From Pseudomonas baetica (GTDB lineage Bacteria; Pseudomonadota; Gammaproteobacteria; Pseudomonadales; Pseudomonadaceae): a DNA stretch of 54,492 nt. This document shows, piece after piece, positions 43,670 through 52,124 of this stretch. Below the pieces are notes generated by a model that searched no databases, was not told the DNA's origin, and saw nothing but the letters and a program-made list of their open reading frames with translations. The first letter of the stretch is position 1. Every line of letters starts with the position of its first letter. The stretch lies in NCBI RefSeq assembly GCF_019733355.1, contig NZ_JAIHLQ010000042.1, positions 1-54,492 of the forward strand, in the 5' to 3' direction. The position numbers and the translations under genes are program-made.

Positions 43670-43783
43670 ATGGGTAAAAAACGCTCTGAAATAAACACTC
43701 TTAATGACTTGCCGCAGATTACAGATCATTCAGAAGATCTCCTTGCAATCGAGTTAAACTTTTTTGCTTCGTTAACCCGCTGA
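43670..43783 (+). CDS. Candidate RiPP precursor peptide
   Basis: The 37-aa peptide starts MGKKRSEINTLNDLPQITDH, has an acidic/aliphatic segment (SEDLLAIELN) and ends FFASLTR. It has a good ribosome site (GGAG, eight bases upstream). Basic start, acidic leader and a short aromatic/hydroxyl C-terminus fit a ribosomal peptide precursor. The stop lies 73 bases before the YcaO start, with a strong hairpin between. There is no Cys; possible YcaO targets in the core are Ser and Thr (or a backbone amide, if a thioamide or amidine is made). The N-terminal ATG at 43665 in another frame ends after nine codons and is rejected. No known family is recognised. Confidence 0.6.
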   Translation: MGKKRSEINTLNDLPQITDHSEDLLAIELNFFASLTR

Positions 43784-43807
43784 TTGGAGCTACCAACCGG
43801 CTCAAAA

Positions 43808-43838
43808 TAAATGCCGAAAGCTTGTCTTTCGGCATTTA
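43808..43838 (+). terminator. 13-bp hairpin between precursor and YcaO genes
   Basis: Left arm taaatgccgaaag (43808-43820), loop cttgt, right arm ctttcggcattta (43826-43838), perfectly paired. There is no long T tract, so it probably acts as an attenuator or RNA-end that lets precursor mRNA outnumber enzyme mRNA, a common arrangement in RiPP operons. Confidence 0.8.
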
Positions 43839-43856
43839 AATTCGATGAGGCAAGCT

Positions 43857-45050
43857 ATGTTCGAACGTGAAATAACACCCAGTAGAGCTCTGAATGAAAT
43901 AACCTGTTCCATCCAGGCGCTAGGACTTAGAGCAATTGTTCGCTATGTCGGCGCAGACGATCTGGTTGCAATCGCTGAACTTTACGACAAAGACGAAACA
44001 ATGATTGAGTCTGGAGCAGGCAAAGGACCTGACGCCCTTATCGGAGCGCTGGCCGAGAGCCTTGAACACTATGGCACCTTCCACTGCCAACAGTCGCAGC
44101 GATCACGCCTTGGCTGCGATGCGATTGCAGTTCAGCGCGATGCTCAATGCGACGGCATACTTACAAGTTTGCCAAGCACCAACGAATCTCTGGAGTGCTT
44201 TAGGCTTACAGCCTTTGATGGCACGCGCGAACTATTTGTGCCATGTGTTCTCCTGCATCCATCTGCCGACAATAACAACATAGGTTCTCAGGAAACCCGA
44301 TTTTTAAGCCGCTACGCTTCAAACTCCGGGATTGCTTTCGGCTGTACCAAGGCCGAAGCGCTGCTGCACGGCACCCTTGAAGTAATAGAAAGACACTTGT
44401 TATCACAGTTTTTTCTCGCCGTTTGCGCAATACGGCCCGCAATGGATCTTTACACACCTTCAAAAGCTTTACTTGCTGAAGCATTGCTGCATCGCCCATA
44501 TGCTTTAGAGGCTGCAAGCAAGTTGCAAATCATCATTTTCAGAGATGACTCCGGTGTCTATTTTTCGGTTGCCTTCCCCAAGACAGGGCCAGGTGACCTG
44601 CATATCTCCCCCATCGGCTCGGGTTGCTCATTGGATATCTGCATCGCTGTACAAAGAGCTGTTACGGAACAATTCCAGTCAAGCACGCTATATGGCACCA
44701 GTGAAGAAACTGCTGACCGCAAGGCTTTTGACGTGCTTTCAACGTCTGACGCTTTAAAAAATTTAATAGATTTCTCCCCATTGAAAAACTTGAAGCTTCG
44801 AACACTTGAACCCACATCAAAAGGCCTGACAAGTACGGTTGCAGAGCAAATAGCATTACTGCAACGAAACCTGAAAACCATCAACAAAGCCATTTTTCAT
44901 AGAACTGTCGCACAGTACACCAACACAAACATTGTCACTCAGACATACATACCTGGTCTCGACAGGTTCAACATAATCAGGAACGGCCAACTGGTAGCAC
45001 CACAGCACATCCTGCTAAATAACGCCAAGACTCCAGGCCTTGGTAATTAA
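43857..45050 (+). CDS. YcaO-domain peptide-modifying enzyme
   Basis: The 397-aa YcaO enzyme uses ATP to activate peptide backbone amides. It carries the two YcaO hallmarks: GAGKGPDALIGALAESLEHY (53-72) and TKAEALLHGTLEVIERHL (164-181), with the acidic residues that bind Mg-ATP. Other conserved stretches are SRYASNSGIAFG and ISPIGSGCSLDI, followed by AVQRAVTEQFQSS. I chose ATG 43857 (MFEREITPSR), which has GAGG six bases upstream. ATG 43845 lies inside that site. It ends GLGN and lacks the C-terminal PxPxP of azoline-forming YcaO enzymes; no E1-like partner, dehydrogenase or TfuA is present. The product could be a thioamide, amidine or azoline, or something new. Confidence 0.85.
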   Translation: MFEREITPSRALNEITCSIQALGLRAIVRYVGADDLVAIAELYDKDETMIESGAGKGPDALIGALAESLEHYGTFHCQQSQRSRLGCDAIAVQRDAQCDGILTSLPSTNESLECFRLTAFDGTRELFVPCVLLHPSADNNNIGSQETRFLSRYASNSGIAFGCTKAEALLHGTLEVIERHLLSQFFLAVCAIRPAMDLYTPSKALLAEALLHRPYALEAASKLQIIIFRDDSGVYFSVAFPKTGPGDLHISPIGSGCSLDICIAVQRAVTEQFQSSTLYGTSEETADRKAFDVLSTSDALKNLIDFSPLKNLKLRTLEPTSKGLTSTVAEQIALLQRNLKTINKAIFHRTVAQYTNTNIVTQTYIPGLDRFNIIRNGQLVAPQHILLNNAKTPGLGN

Positions 45051-45077
45051 TTAAAACGACCCACAGGCAACTTCTCC

Positions 45078-46787
45078 GTGCGGACATTAATTAGAACCGC
45101 TTGCAAAAAGCATCGACTGCTATTAATCACAACAATCACCACCATTATTTCCCTAAAGCTTCTGGCCCTTGCGCCGCCTTTGCTACTGGGTGCCATTGTC
45201 GATTCGCTGAGTAACGCAGACCACACCACGCTCAACACACTGCTTATCTTTACGGCGGCCTTTACCTTGGCCGGATGTGCTCAGTCGATTATTGCGCCCC
45301 TGCAGACACTGCTTCTTTCAAAACTCGTCCAACGGATTGTAATGAACGCGTCGATTACATGGTTGGCGCAATTGATGGGAAAGGAGTTCTCTCGATTTAG
45401 CACCTGGCGTATCGGTCACTTCATCAAATCGGTAGAGCGCGGAATCACCGCCCACGAACAACTGCTGACATTCTTCGTCACCGTGGGATTTCCACTGTGC
45501 CTGGAGTTTCTGATCGTTGCCGCCGCATTTTGGTACATGGGCGGCACCTGGATTTTTCTAGCGATGGCGAGCCTGGGTGTCCTTTACCTGTTTGCCACCC
45601 ATCGAATCATCAGGTGGCGCAGAAAACATATTGATGCCGTGAATGAGCAGGAAGATGAACTGAGCGCGATCCTGTTCAACACACTGAAGGCAGGAAAATC
45701 GATAAAACTGGAGCGCGCTGAGCACACTGCACTGCAACCATTGAACAAGGCCTTTAACCAATATGCCGAAACGGCAGTGACCGTCGCTGGATCCGGCGGT
45801 TTGTTAAGCGGGGCAAAAGTCTTGTTTATCAGCCTTTCCACAGGAGGGTTGCTAAGTTGGGGAGTTGTCGATCAGTTGTCGGGGTCAGCGAGCATCAGCG
45901 TCGGGCAATTAGTCGCGATTTTTTCCATCGCAGGGACCTTCCTGCTCAACATCTCAGCCCTGACCGAAGGCTATCGAGTGCTGGATCAGTTTTTAGCGGA
46001 TCAACGCCGCCTCCAGCAGTTGCTCAAATCAGCCGATTTTGATCACGAAGGCCGTGAAAGCGAACTGACCGAACACGAAGAATCAACGCTACGCCTGGAA
46101 CCCTGCGTGATCACCGACAATGGTGCCGTCCGGCTATCACTCGCAAACCCGATCGATTTTAAACAGGGGCAATCCGTTGCAATCACCGGCCACAGTGGCG
46201 CTGGCAAGTCCACCCTGCTGGAAGCACTGGCTGGACTGAACACTTCAGTGAGGAGTCAACTGAACATTGATGACATACCCGTTGATCGTTTGAACGCTCA
46301 AAGCCATCTGCAAATACTGCGTTACTGCCCTCAATCCCCGCAATTCCTTGAGGGAAGCTTCGACAGGTCAGTCCTGTTCGGCGTTAATCCTGCGCTGCAT
46401 TTGCGCAGAGCGATCCAATGCTTACAGCTTGAAGAGATCGTCAGTCAACGCGACATCAGCGAAAATGCTGCCAATATTTCCGGCGGTGAAGCCAAGCGCC
46501 TCTCGCTGCTGCGGCTGATTAATCGGCCGGGTAAATTTAATCTGTTTGACGAGCCGAGCGCTTCAATCGAGCCGAGGCTCGCCTCACCGGTTTGGGATTT
46601 GCTGTTCGAGACGTTTGCCGGGCAAGGTTTGATTTGTGTTACGCACGATGTCAGCCATCTACACCGATTCGACCGTGTCATCGTTATGCATAACGGCGAA
46701 ATCATTGAAGATGGCCCTTGGCATGATCTGGTCGACAGGGCAGCGATCAAACGGCTGCTAAGTGACCTTCAAACAGTTAAACGATAA
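45078..46787 (+). CDS. ABC exporter of the RiPP-like cluster
   Basis: The 569-aa half-transporter has six membrane helices in the first 310 residues (for example LLLITTITTIISLKLLALAP, FLIVAAAFWYMGGTWIFLAM) and a nucleotide-binding domain with Walker A GHSGAGKSTLL, signature ISGGEAKRLSLL, Walker B FNLFDEP and H-loop VTHDVSH. It lacks a C39 peptidase domain, so leader removal, if any, is done elsewhere. The start is GTG, 28 bases after the YcaO stop, so it is co-transcribed. It probably exports the modified peptide and may also confer self-resistance. Confidence 0.87.
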   Translation: MRTLIRTACKKHRLLLITTITTIISLKLLALAPPLLLGAIVDSLSNADHTTLNTLLIFTAAFTLAGCAQSIIAPLQTLLLSKLVQRIVMNASITWLAQLMGKEFSRFSTWRIGHFIKSVERGITAHEQLLTFFVTVGFPLCLEFLIVAAAFWYMGGTWIFLAMASLGVLYLFATHRIIRWRRKHIDAVNEQEDELSAILFNTLKAGKSIKLERAEHTALQPLNKAFNQYAETAVTVAGSGGLLSGAKVLFISLSTGGLLSWGVVDQLSGSASISVGQLVAIFSIAGTFLLNISALTEGYRVLDQFLADQRRLQQLLKSADFDHEGRESELTEHEESTLRLEPCVITDNGAVRLSLANPIDFKQGQSVAITGHSGAGKSTLLEALAGLNTSVRSQLNIDDIPVDRLNAQSHLQILRYCPQSPQFLEGSFDRSVLFGVNPALHLRRAIQCLQLEEIVSQRDISENAANISGGEAKRLSLLRLINRPGKFNLFDEPSASIEPRLASPVWDLLFETFAGQGLICVTHDVSHLHRFDRVIVMHNGEIIEDGPWHDLVDRAAIKRLLSDLQTVKR

Positions 46788-46915
46788 AAGGGCGTCAAAA
46801 GGTCTTTTCTGCAAAATGCCGTTAGTCGCCACCCCCCGCGATGGATTAAAGTAACGCCCCCAGCCCCGGTGTTATCCAGACGCCCGTGGCCACCCCTTTC
46901 CAGGAACAGTCATCG

Positions 46916-47875
46916 ATGGAACATCGTGAAGCGCTGCTGGCGCTGCGAACCTTTCTTTCAACGCAGATTCTCGGCCAGGAAAAACTCATCGAGCGTTTGC
47001 TCATCGCCCTGCTCGCCGACGGCCACATGCTGGTCGAGGGCGCTCCGGGGCTGGCCAAGACCAAAGCGATCAAAGAACTCGCCGAGGGCATCGAAGCCCA
47101 GTTCCATCGTATCCAGTTCACACCCGACCTGTTACCCGCCGACATCACTGGTACCGAGATCTATCGCCCGGAAACCGGCAGTTTCGTGTTCCAGCAAGGG
47201 CCGATCTTCCACAACCTGGTGCTGGCGGACGAAATCAACCGTGCCCCGGCCAAGGTGCAATCGGCGCTGCTCGAAGCCATGGCCGAGCGCCAGGTCAGTG
47301 TCGGGCGCAGCACCTATGAGCTGTCGCCGCTGTTTCTGGTAATGGCCACGCAGAACCCGATCGAGCAGGAAGGCACCTATCCGCTGCCGGAAGCGCAGCT
47401 CGACCGTTTCCTGATGCATGTAAAAATCGGCTTCCCCGACGCCGCCGTCGAACGCCGCATCCTCCAGCAAGCCCGTGGCGAAGCGCTGAACGGCGAGACC
47501 AAGCCCGAACGCCGGGTCAGCCAGCAGGCGATCTTCGCCGCGCGCAAGGAAATCCTCGGTTTGTACATGGCCGATGCCGTGGAGGAATATCTGGTGCAAC
47601 TGGTCATGGCCACGCGCACGCCGGCCAAGTTCGATCCGGAGATGGCCGAGTGGATCGCTTACGGCGCCAGCCCGCGTGGCTCGATTGCCCTCGACCGCTG
47701 CGCCCGCGCCCATGCCTGGCTCGCCGGGCGCGACTTCGTCAGCCCCGAAGACATTCAGGCGGTGCTGTTCGACGTGCTGCGCCACCGCATCATTTTGTCG
47801 TTTGAAGCCGAAGCCGCTGGCATCGATCAGGATCGTGTGGTGCAGCGGATTCTCGACGTCGTAGCCGTCGCTTGA
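46916..47875 (+). CDS. MoxR-family AAA+ ATPase
   Basis: The 319-aa MoxR-type AAA+ ATPase is likely a chaperone for metal insertion or complex assembly. It has Walker A EGAPGLAKTKAIK, Walker B NLVLADEINRAPAKVQ, sensor 1 FLVMATQNPIEQEGTYPLPE, Arg finger region LDRFLMHVKIGFPD and a C-terminal lid. I chose ATG 46916 (MEHREALLAL) with AGGAA upstream; a GTG at 46886 would add ten residues. It is the first gene of a six-gene operon with von Willebrand proteins, the usual company of MoxR ATPases. Confidence 0.92.
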   Translation: MEHREALLALRTFLSTQILGQEKLIERLLIALLADGHMLVEGAPGLAKTKAIKELAEGIEAQFHRIQFTPDLLPADITGTEIYRPETGSFVFQQGPIFHNLVLADEINRAPAKVQSALLEAMAERQVSVGRSTYELSPLFLVMATQNPIEQEGTYPLPEAQLDRFLMHVKIGFPDAAVERRILQQARGEALNGETKPERRVSQQAIFAARKEILGLYMADAVEEYLVQLVMATRTPAKFDPEMAEWIAYGASPRGSIALDRCARAHAWLAGRDFVSPEDIQAVLFDVLRHRIILSFEAEAAGIDQDRVVQRILDVVAVA

Positions 47876-47880
47876 CCCCC

Positions 47881-48825
47881 ATGAACGCCCCTCTGCCATC
47901 CGAACCGGGCATCCGCGTCAGCCTCGCCGAGCTGATCGAGATGCGTCATCGCGTGCGCGAAGTGCAGCTGTTTTCCACGCCGAGTCAGCGCAGCCCGCTG
48001 ATCGGTCTGCATCACTCGAAATTCCGTGGTCGCGGCGTCGACTTCGATCAGGTGCGGGTCTATCAGGCCGGCGACGACGTACGCACCATCGACTGGCGCG
48101 TGACGGCGCGAACGCAAGAACCGCACACCAAACTGTTTCATGAAGAGCGCGAGCGACCGATTTTCATCATGGTCGAGCAGAGCACGCGGCTGTTTTTCGG
48201 CTCAGGCCTGATGTTCAAGTCGGTGCTGGCGGCGCAAGCGGCGGCGTTGATTGGCTGGGCGGCGCTCGGCCATAACGACCGGGTCGGCGGACTGGTGTTC
48301 GGCGACAACGAGCATTACGAGATCAAGCCTCGGCGCAGCAAGCAAAGTTTGCTGCAATTGCTCAATCGCTTGGTCAAGGTCAATCAATCGCTGCACAGCG
48401 AACGTGAACCGGATCGCGATGCCTTTGGCGTGGCCCTGCGGCGCGCCCGTGAGGTGCTGCGCCCGGGCAGTCTGGTGATCGTGATCTGCGATGAGCGCGC
48501 CTTGTCCGACAGCGCCGAACAACAACTGAGCCTGCTTTCGCGCCACTGCGATCTGTTGATGTTGCCACTGTCCGATCCGCTCGATCACGCCCTGCCCGCC
48601 GCGGGATTGCTGAGATTCGCCGAGCGTGGTGCACAGCTTGAACTTGATACGTTGAACTTTGAACTGCGTCAGACCTATCGCGCCCAGGCCGAAGCACGGA
48701 TCGCCCGCTGGGAACTGCTCGCCCAAAAGCTGCGCGTGCTGCTGATGCCGTTGAGCACGCAAAGCGAGTTAGTCGAGCAAATGCGTGAATTCCTCAACCC
48801 GCAGCGTCCGGGGAAAGGTCGATGA
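47881..48825 (+). CDS. DUF58 protein of the Bat/MoxR operon
   Basis: The 314-aa protein starts MNAPLPSEPGIRVSLAELIE. It carries the DUF58 signature GRGVDFDQVRVYQAGDDVRT then IDWRVTARTQEPHTKLF, followed by a VWA-like domain (RPIFIMVEQSTRLFFGSG) with an incomplete metal site. It is typical of MoxR operons, where DUF58 proteins are partners of the ATPase. It begins five bases after the MoxR stop and overlaps the next gene by four bases. Confidence 0.9.
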   Translation: MNAPLPSEPGIRVSLAELIEMRHRVREVQLFSTPSQRSPLIGLHHSKFRGRGVDFDQVRVYQAGDDVRTIDWRVTARTQEPHTKLFHEERERPIFIMVEQSTRLFFGSGLMFKSVLAAQAAALIGWAALGHNDRVGGLVFGDNEHYEIKPRRSKQSLLQLLNRLVKVNQSLHSEREPDRDAFGVALRRAREVLRPGSLVIVICDERALSDSAEQQLSLLSRHCDLLMLPLSDPLDHALPAAGLLRFAERGAQLELDTLNFELRQTYRAQAEARIARWELLAQKLRVLLMPLSTQSELVEQMREFLNPQRPGKGR

Positions 48826-49319
48826 ACGACCTTGATCAGCTACAACCGCTGATTTCGCCGCCACCGATCGCCTTCTGGCCACCGGCGCCGGGCTGGTGGC
48901 TGCTGCTTCTGTTATTGCCGCTGCTCGGTTTTGCTGTGTGGCGGCTGCGGCGTTTCATCCCGATCAAGAAACGCCCGATCGTGCGTGCTGAACAACCGCT
49001 CGACCCGGTGCGCATCGCCGCCCTCGCCGAACTGGCACAGATGCCCAAACCCTATGACGGTGCGCCGGCCGGGGCGTGGCTGCAACAACTCAACGGCCTG
49101 CTCAAACGACTGTGCCGCAACCATTACCCCTACAGCCAGAGTCATACGCTCAATGGCCGCAAGTGGCTGGCATTCCTCGACAACCGCTGCCCGGCAGCGG
49201 GCCTGACGCGCTGGATGGTGTTGGTCGAAGGTGCTTACAAACCGGAGTGCAAACTCGACGACAAAGCCATCGCCGGCCTGACCCAAGCGGTCGACACCTG
49301 GATTCGCAAGCATGTTTGA
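48822..49319 (+). CDS. DUF4381 membrane protein
   Basis: The 165-aa protein has one membrane helix near the N-terminus (about 26-46, GWWLLLLLLPLLGFAVWRLR) and a cytoplasmic helical domain (LAELAQMPKPYDGAPAGAWL, LNGLLKRLCRNHYPYSQSHT). It fits DUF4381, present between DUF58 and BatA in many gamma- and alphaproteobacterial operons. It overlaps its neighbours on both sides (by four and eight bases), so translation is coupled. Confidence 0.85.
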   Translation: MNDLDQLQPLISPPPIAFWPPAPGWWLLLLLLPLLGFAVWRLRRFIPIKKRPIVRAEQPLDPVRIAALAELAQMPKPYDGAPAGAWLQQLNGLLKRLCRNHYPYSQSHTLNGRKWLAFLDNRCPAAGLTRWMVLVEGAYKPECKLDDKAIAGLTQAVDTWIRKHV

Positions 49320-50391
49320 ATTCGCCTGGCCGTGGATTTTTGTCTTGTTGCCACTGCCGTGGTTGATGCGCCTGGTGCTGCCGGTGGCCGACAGCGGCGA
49401 GCCGGCGCTTAAAGTCAGTTTCCTGTCTGATCTGGAAGGTCTTGCCCGCCGCCGCGCCCGGGCTAACCTGCCGGCGTGGCGCCAGCAGGCACCGTTCATG
49501 CTGCTGTGGTTGTTGCTGTTGATCGCCGCTGCACGCCCGCAATGGCTTGGTGAACCGTTGCCGATTGCCGCCAGCGGTCGTGATCTGTTGGTGGCGGTGG
49601 ACGTGTCCGGTTCGATGGATTTCCCGGACATGCAATGGCAGGACGAAGAAGTCAGCCGTCTGAATCTGGTACAGCACCTGCTCGGCGATTTCCTCGAAAG
49701 CCGCGACGGCGACCGCGTAGGCTTGATCCTGTTCGGCAGTCAGGCTTACCTGCAAGCACCGCTGACCTTCGACCGCCACACCGTACGCGTGTGGCTTGAT
49801 GAAGCGCGGATCGGCATCGCCGGCAAGAACACCGCCATCGGCGACGCCATCGGTCTGGCCCTCAAACGCCTGCGCATGCGCCCGGCGCAGAGCCGCGTGC
49901 TGATTCTGGTCACCGACGGCGCCAACAATGGCGGCGAAATCGATCCACTGACCGCAGCGAAACTCGCCGCCAGCGAGGGCGTGAAGATTTACCCGATCGG
50001 CATCGGCGCCAATCCTGAAGACAGCGGTTCGACCGGTTTGCTCGGGGTCAATCCGAGCCTGGACCTCGACGAGCCGGCACTCAAGGCTATCGCTGAAGTG
50101 ACCGGTGGCCAGTATTTCCGCGCCCACGATGGCAAAGAGCTGCAAGCGATCAAAGAAACTCTCGATCAACTCGAACCGGTGACCCAGCAACCGACCCAGG
50201 CGCGCCCGGCGCAAGCCTTGTATCAATGGCCGCTGGCGCTGGCCTTGTGGCTGAGCCTGTTACTGGTCGCCCGCGAACTGTGGCCGGACAACCCGCTGCA
50301 ACGCCTGTTCACCAAGGAACTGTATCTGCAAAGTCCACTGCCTGACTGGCGCGAACGCCTCAAGCGCCTGCGTCTGCGGAGGCGCCGATGA
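49312..50391 (+). CDS. BatA-like von Willebrand factor A protein
   Basis: The 359-aa protein has two N-terminal membrane helices (about 7-23 and 62-76) and a VWA domain with an intact metal-ion adhesion site, VAVDVSGSMDF (Asp97, Ser99, Ser101), then TAIGDAIGLALKRL (Thr) and ILVTDGANNGGEIDP (Asp). A third helix lies near 305-322 (QWPLALALWLSLLLVARELW). BatA proteins are thought to act in oxidative-stress tolerance of the envelope. The gene overlaps the BatB gene by four bases. Confidence 0.9.
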   Translation: MFEFAWPWIFVLLPLPWLMRLVLPVADSGEPALKVSFLSDLEGLARRRARANLPAWRQQAPFMLLWLLLLIAAARPQWLGEPLPIAASGRDLLVAVDVSGSMDFPDMQWQDEEVSRLNLVQHLLGDFLESRDGDRVGLILFGSQAYLQAPLTFDRHTVRVWLDEARIGIAGKNTAIGDAIGLALKRLRMRPAQSRVLILVTDGANNGGEIDPLTAAKLAASEGVKIYPIGIGANPEDSGSTGLLGVNPSLDLDEPALKAIAEVTGGQYFRAHDGKELQAIKETLDQLEPVTQQPTQARPAQALYQWPLALALWLSLLLVARELWPDNPLQRLFTKELYLQSPLPDWRERLKRLRLRRRR

Positions 50392-52124
50392 TCGCCCTCT
50401 GGCCACACTGGTTCCGCCCTTGGTGGCTGTTGTTGTTGCCGCTGCTCGGCTGGCTGATCTGGCAACTCTGGCACCGACAAAAGCGTGCCGGGCGCTGGCA
50501 GATGATTCTGCCGCCCGCATTCCACGGCACCCTGCTCAGCGGCGGTAACGGTCGCAACAGCAAACTGCCGTGGATCGTCCTAGGCGGGGCATGGTTGCTG
50601 GGCCTTCTGGCGCTGCTCGGGCCGAGTTGGGAGCGCGTCGAACAGACCAGCCAGAAACCCGCCGATCCGTTGGTGGTGGTGCTTGAACTGACGCCGGAAA
50701 TGCTCGCCACCGATTCACCGCCGACGCGACTGGAACAAGCGCGGCGCAAGCTGTTCGATCTGCTCCAGGCACGCAGCGACGCGCAGACCGCCATCGTCGT
50801 CTACGCCGGCAGCGCCCACACGCTGGTGCCGCTGTCGGATGACCTGGCAACCAGCCGAAACCTGGTCGACGCGCTTAAACCGTCATTGATGCCACAAAGC
50901 GGTCATCGTGCTGACCTTGCCGTGGGCAAAGCGTTGGCATTGCTCAAGCAGGGCGCACTCGGTCAGGGCCGGATTCTGCTGATCGGCTCATCGCTGAGCG
51001 AAGAGGAACGCCAAGGCATTCGCCGCGCGCTGAACGGGCATTCGGCGCAGTTGTTGATGCTCGGCATTGGCACCGCTGAAGGCGCACCGATTGCTCAGGA
51101 GGACGGCAGTTTCCTCAAGGACGAGCAAGGCGCGATTCGCGTACCGCAACTCGACAGTCCGGGGCTTGGTGCTTTCCTCAACAGCGTTGGCGGCGAGTAT
51201 CACCCTGCCCGACTGGACGAAACCGACCTGCGTGCCCTCGGCCTGCTGGATGGCCCGCGCAGCTTACGCGACGACGGTCAGACCGTGCGCCTGGATACGT
51301 GGGCCGATCAGGGTTACTGGCTGCTGTTGCCATTGTTGCTACTGGCCGCGAGTGCCGGACGACGCGGCTGGCTGTTTTGCCTGCCGCTGCTGTTCTGCCT
51401 GCCACAGCCGAGCTACGCTTTTGACTTCAAAGACCTGTGGCTGCGCCCTGATCAACAGGGTCTGCACTTGCTCAATCAAAAGCGCCCGGCCGAAGCAGCG
51501 CAACATTTTGACGATCGCCAGTGGCAAGGGGTGGCGCTGTACGAGGCCGGCGACTACAGTGGCGCCGCCCAGCGTTTCGCCGAAGGCGGTGATGCTCGCG
51601 ACCACTACAATCGTGGCAACGCTTTGGCCAAAAGCGGTGAGCTGGAAGCGGCTATTGACGCCTATGAGCAGGCGCTGGAGTTGCAACCCGATTTGCGCCC
51701 GGCGCAGATCAACAAGGCGTTGGTGGAAAATCTGCTCAAGCAGAAAAACACGCCGCCGCCCGTCGAACCGGACAGTAAACCCACCGAGCAAAACTCGCCG
51801 GGCGAAGAACAGTCGACCGCCACCGCACCACCGGCGGCGGTGAAAAGTGAATCCCAGAGCGAGGCCCAGCCTGCCGAGTCGGCCAACGAGCCGCCGCCGA
51901 CCACCCCACCGCAGCCGGGCCCCAATGAAGTGCCGGGCGACGAGCCGGAAGAGCAACGAGACACGACGCCGACACTGCAGCCAAGCGAGGACAACCTCGC
52001 AGGCGAGCAACGTCAGGCACTGGAACAATGGCTGGGCAAGATCCCGGATGACCCGGGCGAATTGCTGCGACGCAAATTCTGGTACGAACAGCAACAACAT
52101 CAGGATCAGGAAAATACTCGATGA
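50388..52124 (+). CDS. BatB/BatC-like VWA plus TPR protein
   Basis: The 578-aa protein joins a BatB-type VWA domain (about 90-290) to TPR repeats (about 370-450, DHYNRGNALAKSGELEAAID, AYEQALELQPDLRPAQINKA) and a long Pro/Glu/Ser/Gln-rich acidic region (455-545). Three N-terminal and central hydrophobic segments are present. The metal site is degenerate: the position of DxSxS reads LELTPEM, with Glu and Thr in place of Asp and Ser, so metal-dependent ligand binding may be weak or lost. BatB and BatC functions are fused, as in some pseudomonads. Confidence 0.85.
   Translation: MIALWPHWFRPWWLLLLPLLGWLIWQLWHRQKRAGRWQMILPPAFHGTLLSGGNGRNSKLPWIVLGGAWLLGLLALLGPSWERVEQTSQKPADPLVVVLELTPEMLATDSPPTRLEQARRKLFDLLQARSDAQTAIVVYAGSAHTLVPLSDDLATSRNLVDALKPSLMPQSGHRADLAVGKALALLKQGALGQGRILLIGSSLSEEERQGIRRALNGHSAQLLMLGIGTAEGAPIAQEDGSFLKDEQGAIRVPQLDSPGLGAFLNSVGGEYHPARLDETDLRALGLLDGPRSLRDDGQTVRLDTWADQGYWLLLPLLLLAASAGRRGWLFCLPLLFCLPQPSYAFDFKDLWLRPDQQGLHLLNQKRPAEAAQHFDDRQWQGVALYEAGDYSGAAQRFAEGGDARDHYNRGNALAKSGELEAAIDAYEQALELQPDLRPAQINKALVENLLKQKNTPPPVEPDSKPTEQNSPGEEQSTATAPPAAVKSESQSEAQPAESANEPPPTTPPQPGPNEVPGDEPEEQRDTTPTLQPSEDNLAGEQRQALEQWLGKIPDDPGELLRRKFWYEQQQHQDQENTR

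Noticed and set aside
43665..43694. ATG five bases before the precursor start
   Set aside because: It encodes only nine residues, and its distance from the ribosome site is too short.
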